DNA of 64,000 nt from Ricinus communis (Eukaryota > Streptophyta > Magnoliopsida > Malpighiales > Euphorbiaceae): NCBI RefSeq assembly GCF_019578655.1, contig NC_063261.1, forward strand, positions 26,639,126 through 26,703,125, given 5' to 3'. Of the stretch, positions 11,673 to 23,104 are shown piece by piece. The position numbers and the translations under genes were made by a program. Under the pieces are notes generated by a model. That model was given only the letters and a program-made list of their open reading frames with translations, made no database searches and was not told where the DNA came from. Every line of letters starts with the position of its first letter. Within the stretch, counting starts at the first letter, position 1.

Positions 11673-14180
11673 ATATGCATTTCCTACTTGCCTAATTAAT
11701 TAGTTTTTCACCTATAATCATTTATTTATTATTATTTTTAATTTGTTCCATTTTTCTAGGCCCATTTACTTGTTATATTTTTTACATTAATTTGCTTTGT
11801 CAATTATTTTAATTTGATATCGCCTCTTTTTTATATTAACTCAAGTTTATCATAAAAGTACTATGTAGTTTTGTATTTTGGCACTAAGAAATACAAAATC
11901 TTTTTATCGTTAAAATAATACATTATTTTCTTCACACTTTTAAATTTTGTAAAACTTGTATGTATTTCATTGTTATCTAATTCTTTTTCGGGATAATTAC
12001 AAATCTAATATCTTAATTTTTTTTATTTTAGTATTTGAATTAATTTTTTGTTCAATCAAATGTCTGAACTTACTAAATTTATATATATAATGATGTATCT
12101 TACAGATTTTACAGGTTAAAATAATAATTTTATTTATTTTACATATGAAAACCTAAACTTTCTTATTCATCCTTACTTACAATTTTCTCTAATTTTTTTC
12201 TTTTGCTAATTTTTTTAATTTTTTCTATTTTCTATCAAATCTTCTTTTAGCATTAAAGAAAATGTTAGATTAAATTTTTTTATTTTTATTCATTTTTAGA
12301 AAAAAAAACTTACTCATCATCTTTTGATTTTTAAATATTATTTTTTTAGAATATTTAATATCTTCATCTTTCTTTCTTTTTTTTTATTTTGAGATGAAAG
12401 AATATATTTTATTTTTATCTTTTTAAGGTGAATGTACGAAAATAACAAAAATAAGTAAATGATATTTAATTGTTTTTAAATTTTATTTGAATGAATAAAA
12501 AGGACAAAATAATTTTATTTTTTCTTTTAATCTTTTGAAAAATAAATGAAATAAGAAAAGGGTTCAAAATGGATAATAATAAGTAAAATAAAAGAATTAT
12601 GATATTATTTTCAAGAAAAGTATTTAAGTCAATTTATTATTCAAAATAAGTAAAAAATATATTTTTTAATCTGTAAAACCGGGTAGAGATATTATATTGA
12701 ATATTTTTAGCAGGTTCAAATACTTAATTAATTAAATTAATAGTTTAGATACAAAAATAGAAAAAATTAAAAAATTAAAATACTAAATTTATAATTTTTC
12801 TTTCTTTTTGACAATATTATTTATACATTTTTTTCTTCCATATCAACTTAAGAATTTTTATGTCTTTTAATAATTAATATTTTTTTTTCCCACTCATCCA
12901 AACAAATTTAACATATTTCCCCTCCCTTTCCTTTACCAAATAAGAAAGGATAAAACTTTTCTCCTTCTTTCCTTCAACTTTTTTCTCAACCCTTTAAAAT
13001 ATCTTCTCCTTCCTTCCCTCCTTCATTACCATGCAAAGTATAGATCAAGAAAAATGTATTGTCTTTCAATTGTCTCATGGATAGAGAATTATTAGCAAAA
13101 CCTGAACATGTGTAAGAAAAAGTTACCTCAATAGAAAACACACATTAAGAAGGAAAAAGAAAAATTAATGGAAACACAAAAATTGTGCAAAGCAAACATA
13201 AGATGAAACCTCCCTAGATTTTTAACACCGCAAATTTCTCTTCCCTCCCTAAATTAGTGATGGATAGCAACGACCATTCCATCAACAAAATGAGCCCTAG
13301 TTTCTTCAAGTTAGCCATTGATGGGAAGATTAGCGACAGACGAACTTTCCATGTCTGTCACTAAAAAGCAATGTAAACTATCCATGTCCGTCACTAAAAA
13401 GCAATGTAAAGTATCTATTCGTAAATTATTATGCTGTAATAGAAAAATTAAATGCTTGGAAAAGATTTTATTTTGATTCTGGATTCTAATAAACAGCCAT
13501 CATTGCCATGATCAAATGCCAATATCACTCATAATGGTGCTGGTGGATTCGAAGGGCCAATGTTAATGTGTCTAAGCTTTAGGTTTGTGGGTACTTGAAC
13601 TTTCACTCTTCTAGTTTTGGTATTGGCCTAATTGCCAAAAAAAAGAAATTTATGAATTTTGGAGTCATTGTCAAACCTATCATATTTTCAGAATTTTTAT
13701 TTTTAGTGAGCAACTAAAACATTGTTTTCTAGATTAGCATCCGGTCAAAGTATAATCAGATTTATGGCAAAAATTGCTGATATAAATTTATTCTTTTTCT
13801 TGCTAGCTCGATTTTCATTTGCTCAATCAGCATTAGAAAAATACAATCACATTTTGGACCCTATTCCCTAAATTTTCTTCTTAACTTGCTCACTATCCTC
13901 TTAACTCTCAATAACATTAGCCATTCACACATTGTCTATACTCAACGCAAACACAAACACAAACCTTCCCTCACCCTTACAGAATATTATCATCACCAAC
14001 CACCGACAGAATTTCCTCACAGATTAAACAATCCCTACCCCTGAAATCTTAATCTCTAAATTTCTCTCATTCTGCCAAACTTTTCTAATGGTGTTCAAAG
14101 AACCAACAAAATAAAATTATTGAAGCTCTGGCACTGTAAATCTCTTTGGGATAAATGCTCCATGAGTATCACATCTTTAA
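11673..14180. other. AT-rich intergenic sequence, no gene seen
   Basis: Long A/T-rich tracts with T-rich and TTTCTTTT-rich stretches (12180-13020) and no supported reading frame. A small tandem repeat at 13348-13413 is listed separately. Confidence 0.4.
13348..13413. repeat. 33-bp tandem duplication
   Basis: Two copies (13348-13380 and 13381-13413) with the core GTCACTAAAAAGCAATGTAAA and only a few differences. The upstream GATTAGCGACAGACG plus GTCCGTCACTAAAAA phrases resemble subterminal repeats of CACTA-type DNA transposons, but I see no CACTA terminus. Confidence 0.6.
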
Positions 14181-14622
14181 ACTTAATATTCAATTGATAT
14201 CAATACTTTTTTTTTCTTTTTAGTACAAGTATTTCTATTTTCTATTTCAATTTAGGATACTTAACACTTTTTTGGTCTATTTTTGCTGATGTGGACAATG
14301 AAAATAAAAATTCTTAATTGACTCACCATATTAGCAATGTCAACTCACTAATAACTTATCCTACTAAGCACGGATGACCTATCTTTTTAAATTTTTTCCA
14401 AACTACACATTTAAAGGTAGGCCCCATGTGCTTAGTAGGATAAGTTATTAATGCATTAATTTACTAATGTGACGAATCAATTAACAATATTTTATTTTTA
14501 ATAGTCACATCAGTAAAAATAGACTGAAAAATTATTAGGTACCCTAAATTGAAATAGAAAAATAGAAGTATTAGTATCAAAAAAAATTAGAATATAATAC
14601 CGGTACCAAATAGATATTAAGT
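14181..14622. mobile_element. Long foldback (inverted-repeat) element
   Basis: Two arms of about 190-200 bp face each other around a 50-60 base centre. The inner arm ends are perfect: ACTTATCCTACTAAGCAC at about 14351-14368 and its reverse complement GTGCTTAGTAGGATAAGT near 14429-14446. The outer parts pair with small gaps, for example TATTTCAATTTAGGATAC on the left with GTACCCTAAATTGAAATA on the right, and ACTTAATATT at 14181 with GATATTAAGT ending at 14622. No open frame is inside. The shape fits a foldback or MITE-type DNA transposon; its transcript could form a long hairpin and small RNAs. Confidence 0.75.
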
Positions 14623-16260
14623 CCAAAAATTTGGTGCTAATAAAATAATTTACTCAAATTTCTTCATCTTCTTTTTTACCCTCGTTTGCATCTCCAATTC
14701 TTAGAATGATAGTTATAATTGAGAAAATTCTCTACTCTTTAATGGCAGTAAACAATGTTGCTTTCATATTTCAATCGAACACATACTGCTTACATGAATT
14801 GAGATAGATTTTGGTTTAAATTTTGTAACTGATAATGATGGTTAGTTCTTAAATAAGGATTTTGACAGTGTTTTTTTTTTTTTTGGTCACCTTTTTCTTT
14901 GCTCCTCATTGCTCTGCTGCTTATTTTAGTATTTAAAATGTAAAAAGATACGATGACAACAAATAAAGTTGAGTCAGTAAAAGAAATATTTATTTAGCAC
15001 TAGTGTCATGTCAGCAATTCTTGTTGGGAATTTAGGTTTAATTTGACTAGATGTTATGTTAGAAAACAATGTCTTAGTATTTTATTAAAATTTAAAATGC
15101 TAAATAATGTGATAGATTTGAAAATAAGTAAGAAATTCAGATTTTCTTTTAACAATTAAGCCTTTTGTATTTCTGCATATACAGCTTTTTAATAAGAATA
15201 AGATAGTTTTGCTATTTCTCTCTAAGTGAGTTTTTTCTTGCCCTGTGCAAGTTTTTCTTCATTTTTCTTTTTATCGTATGAAGTCACTGAAACTATGCAA
15301 AGTGTTCGTCTTTCAAATGATGAAGAAGTGGGTCCGGACTGGAACAATGAGGGGGAAGAGACTGATACAGGAGGGCTTCCTTTTGGGTGGTGTTTGTGGG
15401 GCAGATTTATTGGCAATAGATAGATTAACGTAAAGCCATGCAAACAACTCTAGCTGATGTTTGACATCTAGCTGTAATGTTTATTTATGTATGTTTATAT
15501 AATGCAGTGATTGTAATTAATGTTATATATATATTTAATATTTATATAATATCGTTATAATGTTCATCACTTATAGTTGTAAGTTTATTATATGTATGTT
15601 TAATATTCATGTAATATTATTATAATATTCATTATCTGTAATTATAATGTACGTTATGTGCGATAGGTCCAAATTATATATAGTTATTTAGAATATTTTA
15701 GAGTTTTAATCATATTATTTTTATGTGTAATATGGTAAAAATATATGTTTATACTTCACTTAAACTTAATTGTCTATTTTCAGATAATATTAATCAAAAA
15801 GAAAAATATGGAGCAAAATACTAAAAAAAGAGCATAATAGAACATGTTTGTCTTAAGACCTAAGACCAAGATGCATGAACCGGATATTTTAATGGATTAG
15901 TCAAAAATTACTATTCACATGGGAGAAATTTAGTCTTTTTATTATTTAAAAATTTATATCAGTTATTTATTTATGAGATAATATTTTGTGGATATAAAAT
16001 ATTTATATTCTTACTTGTTAGATAAATTTATATTGAGTATACTTATCTTTATTTAGATTTATCTTAAAATGGAGAATTTTTCTCTATATATATATCGACA
16101 GATCTAGATCTAAAAAAAAGGAGAAGGATATATTTCTCCTATCTGCTCTATGCTGCATCTATCCATCATTCTTGTTTTTATAATTATATCTACATCTTTT
16201 TTCATAAGCACTTTAGTTGTTATAGAATATTATTTATTTATTATTAATTTCAACTCAAAG
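14623..16260. other. Intergenic sequence, no gene seen
   Basis: It includes a less AT-rich patch at 15200-15450 with overlapping short open frames on both strands (60-75 codons). None has a recognisable domain, a family match or a plausible splice partner, so I do not call them. The rest is AT-rich. Confidence 0.35.
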
Positions 16261-16587
16261 CTGAATTTTATAAACGAGGTCGCTCACGAGCCTGCTTGTC
16301 GAGCTTATAAATGAGCATGTTCACAAACTTTATAAACGAGCCAAATTGCGAACATATTCACGAGCTTTACAAACGAATCGAGTTCGAGCTCGAGCTCGAG
16401 CTCGAGCTTACTAGTCTATCCACGAACCTATTTACGATCCCGTAAACGAATAAATTTGTGAGCTAACGAATCAAACTCTGTCAAGCTCGAGCTCGACTCG
16501 TTTAAGTTAACAAACGATCTCAAATGAACTTTTTATCAATCTGAGCCCCGAATAGCTTGCGAGACATTTGATTTGTTTACAGCCCTA
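16261..16587 (-). mobile_element. hAT-like non-autonomous repeat, left end not found
   Basis: Rich in GAGCTCG, AAACGAGC and TTCACGAGC phrases with a (GAGCTC)n-like run at 16385-16409. The right end (16570-16587), read on the minus strand, starts TAGGGCTGTAAACAAATC, which is the common TIR of a widespread plant hAT MITE group. No matching 8-bp duplication was found on the left, so the element may be truncated. Confidence 0.6.
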
Positions 16588-17969
16588 AACCTCTTGGTGT
16601 TTTACCGTTTTTACTATAACAATAATTCATGCACATGAATGTACTGACATATCAATATGTACATTTAATGTTCATATATTGTCATATTATAATATTTTTT
16701 ATTTTTTATTTTTTAACAGTTCATTTTTAAAAATATTTTTTTGCTAATGATATATTGAGACTCTTTGTAAAATCTCTTTATGAAGCTTATAATCTATATA
16801 ATGATTATATATTGGAATGTGTTTTAGTAGAAGAAAGAATAAGCAAAGATATGTAACACATTAAAAATCACTGGGAATAAAAAGATTTTATTGTACAAGG
16901 GCTGAACTGAAAGAAAAATATAAAGAAATAAATAATTATAATTTAAAACTTGACATTCAAACTGATTGTCAATCATAATTTATGCTCAGCAACTAAAATT
17001 CATCTTCAATTATGCTACAATATGTATAAAATTAATAAATATAAAGAATTAAATATGATAAATAATGAAAATATAATAATAAATATTGAAAAAAATGTTA
17101 ATGAACATACAATAAGATATGAACGGTCATATAAAAATAAATATATAAAATGATTAAAATAACGTAAATCAAGAGGGACGTGTTATTTATTCTTGTCCGT
17201 GACATAAATATTACATTTAAGTTAAGGAGACCAGGCAGATACATGGGCCAATGATTAGGCCTAGTAACATTCAGTGTGTGGCCGTTACCCAACGAGGTGA
17301 CCAAATTCCTTCAGGCTCGTTGTTCCGATGTAACTTGCTAGTCCCAATCCTTTTAATTTTAATTCTTAGAGTTTTAATTTTATTATTCTGACTATTTGAA
17401 AATTTAACTAGTTATTTTTTAAATTAATTTTTTATATAATTATCTTTATGTTAGAGTTTTATTTCTATATTAAAATAAAATTTAACCGTTAAATATGAAA
17501 GCGATGATCTCGATTGATTTAAAATTATTTATTTCTGTTTATATAGATTTCGAGTATTCATTTTAATTTAATGTTTGAATCTTATAAACATAGTTTAGGA
17601 TTTTTATTAAATTATAAATGGATCATAAAATTTTATTTATAATACACCTAATATTTAAGACTTTAATTCTTTTTGAAATTAAGAGTTTTAATTCTAATAG
17701 GAAGTTATTTCATAAATTATTTTCTTAGAAATTTAATTTATTTTAAAAAAGCCACAAAACTCTTAGTAAATTTTTCTGACTTATGTTTTCAACTTTTTCT
17801 ATTTAAGCTCTCTCAAATGTCAATGATTTTTTTTTATGTATGAGTTTTCCTTAAAAAAGGATATTTTGCGTAGTCAATAATGCTAACCACATTCGCTAGG
17901 AATTTTGTATTCTCGTTAAAAGATTTGCCAAGATCGACGAGCAGCTCAAACAGAGAAAAACCAGCAATT
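16588..17969. other. Intergenic sequence, no gene seen
   Basis: AT-rich. Two overlapping short open frames on opposite strands (16950-17304) lack recognisable motifs. Position 17160-17350 is a less AT-rich patch without a supported feature. Confidence 0.35.
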
Positions 17970-18060
17970 TAATATACTGGAAAATTCTCATATTTAATTC
18001 AAACTGAAAACATTAGATCCAAGATTTAAAATTTACTTTTGGACGGTTTCAAAAAAGAAA
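17970..18060 (+). repeat. Dispersed repeat, copy 1 of an inverted pair
   Basis: Starts CTGGAAAATTCTCATATTTA and runs through ACTGAAAACATTAG and ACGGTTTCA. The reverse complement of the same stretch lies at 22436-22530 with only a few changes. The two copies are about 4.4 kb apart in opposite orientation, as expected for two insertions of one small element family. Confidence 0.7.
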
Positions 18061-19639
18061 ATTGATAAAAATTGATATGTGCTATTGATTAAAATAAAAG
18101 TATATAGATGTTAGAGGTCAAAAGTAAAACGTACATGGATGAAATCATATATTGAGCCATTTTTTTAATTTAAAATTTTTAGGATATTAATTCCATTTAG
18201 GTAGAGAGTATTTATAAAAAAGGAAAGACATATTCTTTATTAAAAAAAAATTTTAGAAAAAAAGAGACAGTGTCGTTGCATTATATAAGAATTTTTTGTA
18301 CAAATTCGATCCATTGAGTCATTTACAGACAAAACCCACATCCTCGGTCTATCAAATCATCCACAGACAGAATCTATCCACATACAGATATGTATCACTT
18401 AATCTTGAATTTTCCTTGTACGAATAATAGAAGAATTGGGACTCGGAGGAGGAATTAAGAGAGACTTTGCTGCATAGATCATTGGAACAAAAAGCCAAGG
18501 CCTGAAAGAACCATTTCATGCAATTTTGGAGTGTTTAAAAATATGATACTTAGCTGTTGTCAGTCACAAGTCAAGTTTTATATATGTATGTTTCCCTGCC
18601 AATTTTCAACATATTTTCCAGTCCCATCAGTTAATAAAATAAATCAAGTCATTTTTTCTCTCATTATAACTTTCTTATTACGTAGTCACTACTTAATACA
18701 AAGTCTGTTTCTTCTTCCACATTATACCCAAACTGAAACTTGATCATCTTGTTTGAGGCCTTTCCCCTCTTGACCTCCTGTGGTGTTAGTCAACTCAGAC
18801 CCCAACACTCAAACCCCTAATTTTTATTGTTAATCTTTTCTTTTTCTTTTGAAGATGAACGACTTGTGGTAAATATTAAGTGTATTTGATGATGCAACAT
18901 TACATATGACATCAAGAAAGTCCTGTTGAGGAAGTATTCTTTCTTTTCCAAAGGACAATCATTTCCTTCTCATTCCAATCCATTTAGGTTACCATTGATG
19001 GGAACCATTTGAAGAAACTGCTCGACTTAGGTCTAACACTTTGGCCCTCTCTTAATTCAGGAAAAAAAAAAAAAGTAATCAATTCATTGTTTGATATATT
19101 CACACGTTCAGCTTGAATAAAGATCAAATTTGTAGCTTCACTTTTAATCTTGAATTGGTTTTAAAAAGTTAAATTTTTAAATTTAGAAAGTGGCTGGTCA
19201 TTTCTCGGATAATAAACATTAACTATTGATTTCGAATTTAATGATTAATACTATAAAGACATCATCTATTATGCTTAATCCATGTTTTGGTTCGTAATTT
19301 AATAATTAATTCAATGATTGAATGTGTCCTTAATAGAGTATTAATATCAATGACTCAGTTGATAAAAAAAATGAAGGATTCAGATTCCAACAAACTTGCT
19401 TCCGTTTAGAATTTCTTCCACAAAACATTAATGAATCAAATATTCAAATTCATGTGTATTTTCATTTTAAATACACATTTTCTCACTAAAATAAATTTGT
19501 TATTCTCTTCATTTATGCTGATACTTCTATCCATTTATTCTTTTAGTTTTTCTTTTCTTAGCAGTTAAAGTATAATTGTAATGTTAGCAAATGATGGAGG
19601 AGGTGGAGTCTGCATAAAATATCCACAAAAATATTTATT
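18061..19639. other. Intergenic sequence, no gene seen
   Basis: AT-rich with a less AT-rich patch (18720-19040). A 70-codon open frame at 18531-18743 has no recognisable domain. No other feature is supported. Confidence 0.35.
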
Positions 19640-19960
19640 GAGTAAATTGCATTGGCGATTATCAAACTTTGTACTTTGTAATAAAAAAGTATTAAATATT
19701 TACAACTAAGTAACGGTGAATTTCTCTGACACACTTAAAAGGTAAATTACATAGATAATTATCAAATTTTGTAATTTATATAAAAAAAATACTAGACTTT
19801 TGATTTGTTACAAAAAAAAGCAACACCCATATATCTTTCAAAAATTTTAATATATTTTTGTTACAAAGTTGGTGATTACTCGTAATTTATATTTATATTT
19901 GTCGAAAAATTTCATCGGTGTTATTAAAATTAAAATTTAGTAACCATTTAGTTATAATAA
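19640..19960 (+). mobile_element. MITE remnant of the GGGTAAATTAC-type family
   Basis: It has the phrases TTATCAAACTTTGTA, CATATATCTTTCAAAA, TTGTTACAAAGTTGGTGATTA and TCGGTGTTATTAAAA in the same order as the better-preserved copy at 57888-58183. The terminus is degenerate (GAGTAAATTGCATTGG). The sense of the text (repeat of ACTTTGT...AATTTA, inverted at the other end) fits a small inverted-repeat DNA element with Mutator-like style ends, but the class is inferred. Confidence 0.6.
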
Positions 19961-20380
19961 ATAGTAAGAGAGTAATATATAGATATTTAGCAATTATTTT
20001 AAAAAATATTCTTTCTAATAATTAACAATTATTATGAACACTTTTTAAAATTTATTAATTATTAAATAATAGTATTATTAATAATTCAGTTAACTATTCC
20101 TTAATATTTTATTGGCTAAAATAATTATTAATTATTAAATATTAAATATTAAGTACGGAATTAACTGACTATTTCTCATCTTCTGATTTTTGGGTTGACA
20201 GTGGCTAGCATAACAAGCAGCAGCTCACACATATATGATGAAGACTCGTTCAATTAATTTAGATCAAATCTAATGTATTCTCATTAAGGGCCAATGCATC
20301 TTTTACTGCTGAAAATTAAGAAAATATAAATGAGATTTATTCCACTTGGACATTAAAGTCAAAACCAAAATGCCTAGCAG

Positions 20381-20421
<41 letters not shown>

Positions 20422-20582
20422 TTATTTATTTTTTTTTTTTTTTTTTTCTTAAATAAGAATAGGGTTATCTGACTTTTAAGACCAAGAACGCAACATACTA
20501 ACAGGCACATGGGTGTCACCATCAATTTGTTAGAATTATAAAAAATCTAGAATGTTTGATTTGTATTATTTTAGTTCGATAA
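19961..20582. other. Intergenic sequence with TA microsatellite
   Basis: AT-rich. A (TA)n run covers about 20383-20413, followed by T-rich sequence to about 20447. No gene is seen. Confidence 0.5.
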
Positions 20583-20639
20583 GCTCAAATCCTGTTAATA
20601 CTTCAGAAATGATGGAGCTCCTGACTTTGTCAAATTTAA

Positions 20640-20810
20640 AGAATGAATTATTTACATTTCACCCCTAGCTCAAGTTTGCTCTTGAGACATTGAAGTCTTG
20701 AATTCAAATTCCTATTCCCTCGCTAGATAAAATTTTACTTTTACGGTGAATATAAAGGGATGGCTACCCGGTCATTGGACCTCCCATAAATGATTAAAAA
20801 AATAAATAAA
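20640..20810 (+). repeat. Possible tRNA-derived SINE-like fragment
   Basis: TAGCTCAAGTTTGCTC near 20668 resembles a pol III A box, and GAATTCAAATTCC about 30 bases downstream resembles a B box. The block ends in an A-rich tail near 20795-20810. The B box departs from the consensus and no target duplication was found, so this is a weak call. Confidence 0.25.
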
Positions 20811-21529
20811 AAATGAAGTATGTGTCTTCTTCTTTGATGGATCAGAGAAGAATTTTCCACAATTACTTCAAACTACGTTTTAGTCATACTAATAATTTCA
20901 TACACTGTACATAAAAATATTGCCATGATAAATTACAACCCTACCAGATATGGAAAATGTTAAAAAAAAAATTAGATTAACATCATATGTATAAAAAGAT
21001 TAATTTAAATTTTAATATTCGTTTGTTTTAAGATCGACAATGAAAATAAAAAATGAAAATAAAATTTATTTTATAATTGGTTTGATTCTTATGGTAATAA
21101 AAGTTTATTTCCAGAAAAGTAGAAATAGATAGATTCCTATTAAGAAAAGAATTTCATTTCGAATATAAAGTGATCTTTGACAAATCAAATACTAATAATA
21201 GGAATCACTCAATTTCATTCCTAATCATGTTTTAACTTTTCACAGATCAAAAGATCTCTTAATTTAATTATTTAAATTTTTGAGTTAAAAGAAAAGAAAA
21301 AGAATATTTATTTTATTTTACACTCCTTCCTCTCTGTCTTGATTTCAAAATTATTTATAATATTCCTATAACAGTTACATACCAAAGCTTATTTCTACTC
21401 TATTTCCCTTTTCTTTTTTAAGGCGGAATTTTGTTCAGTTTTCTCCACTTTCATATAGAGACTATGCAACAAATGACAACAAAATTGACAAATTTATTGG
21501 TTGGTAGAGTCAAGCAATTACTTAAAGCG

Positions 21530-21840
21530 ACAAAAAATGAGTAAAATCAACTATAGATTGTTTGTTTTTGTTTCTTCTTTTCCTCCTCATGAATAATGAT
21601 ATTCATGACTTGCCATAGTTTGGTTACCATATCATTATCAATCCTCTAGGCAAATCGTGAACTATGGCAATGAAAATGTGTACAATCAACTACAAACTTG
21701 TTCATTTTCTGGATTCTTTTTGTTGTTTCTAAAGCTTCTCTCTTGGAATATATATATGACTTTTTTTCCTCATGAATAATGGTATTCATGACTTTCCATA
21801 GTTTAGTTACCATATCATTATCAATCCTCTTGGCAACTAT
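21530..21840. repeat. Tandem duplication with a unit of about 183 bp
   Basis: The block CCTCATGAATAATG followed by ATTCATGACTT and CATATCATTATCAATCC occurs at 21585-21655 and again at 21768-21836 with few differences. The upstream part (AATCAACTA, then TTGTTTCT) also repeats, so the unit is about 183 bp. No coding role is seen. Confidence 0.75.
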
Positions 21841-22435
21841 AATTTACTTTTTTTTTTTATTTTATATTCATCAAAAGCTGCATGAGTCATGGACTACATA
21901 CCGATTAAAAATCACCTCGTATAGAAAAGAGAATTAAAATTTAATATTTTTTAATTTTAAAGTACATGTCTTTACCATTTGAACTGGGCACTTTCGTTTG
22001 TTAATAAGAATAAATTATACTGAGACTAAGAAAAGATGGAATCATTTTAATTTTCAACAAGGAACATTCTCTGCAGGTTGATCCTGTAATTCATGATAAT
22101 TAATGAAGTTGAAAACATACAAATTAGTATTACTGTGCCCAGAGAAGTACATATATAAGCAAAAATGGTAATATTTAATGTAGTAAATTGTGGAATTTCG
22201 ACTTGTAATACAGTAAAAGTTTTCTTTACAAAAAAAAAAAAAAAAAAAAGCAAATCGTATATTAAATGAAGTCTCTCATTTTTTTTTAATTACAAATTTT
22301 TTTAAAAAAAAAATTCAAACTTAAAAACTTATTTATACGGAAATATATATTTATCGTGCTAAGTTTGTGAGTGTTAATTCTTCTATTTCTAATAACATTA
22401 CAAAGGGTTTTATGAATGAAGGTCCAAAAGTAAAT
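21841..22435. other. Intergenic sequence, no gene seen
   Basis: AT-rich, with a poly-A run at about 22231-22249. Short open frames here cross that run and are not credible genes. Confidence 0.4.
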
Positions 22436-22530
22436 TATTATTTTTTCTGAAACCGTCAAAAAGTAAATTTTAATCTTGGACCTAATGTTTTCAGTTTGAA
22501 TTAAATATGAGAATTTTCCAGAGTGCATAA
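22436..22530 (-). repeat. Dispersed repeat, copy 2 of an inverted pair
   Basis: Reverse-complement counterpart of 17970-18060: it carries TGAAACCGTCAAAAAG, then TCTTGGACC, then AATATGAGAATTTTCCAG. This is the same small element in the opposite orientation. Confidence 0.7.
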
Positions 22531-23104
22531 TACTGATTCGAATTGATTTTCATTTATTCAACATTTAATCAAAGATTGGATAAACTAAAAGAAAAATAAT
22601 AATATTGAACTCTAAAATATTCCAGCAGGAGTAAATTGGATTTAGGGGCTAATCATAAAGTTGTATATTACCTTGTAATGACTTCTATATGTTAATTCAA
22701 AGTACTTCATTGATGTCATATCTGTTTCAAATAATATTTCATTTCCCTTTTAACAATAAATACATTATAATTGTATTAAATAGGCTGTCTAATTCTGACA
22801 CAGTTCTTGAGCAGTTTGACTAAATTGTATTTCTTTTTGGCTCTTATTTTAAAGGAGGATACATTATGCATAGAGATCTTTCTTTCAAAACATGTGACCA
22901 TGTAATTACAGTGCCAACTTTAAAGGAATATTTAGAAGAAATCAATACTATATTGAAGGTTACATGTGGTTATGGATTTGCAATTGATATTCAAGCATAA
23001 ATACTTGTGGCAGGGGGACTAGTGATTATCGTAGTTAGAATAATCGACCATTCTTTATAAACGTGTTACACACATCCAACTCTTTTATTAGTAATGCGTG
23101 ATTC
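22531..23104. other. Intergenic sequence, no gene seen
   Basis: AT-rich; no reading frame or repeat is recognised. Confidence 0.35.

Noticed and set aside
15222..15443. Overlapping short frames on both strands
   Set aside because: They have no domain, no splice partner and no promoter or repeat context; chance frames in a slightly less AT-rich patch.
20640..20810. A tRNA gene
   Set aside because: The A- and B-box-like text is imperfect and no cloverleaf can be drawn; at best it is a SINE remnant.
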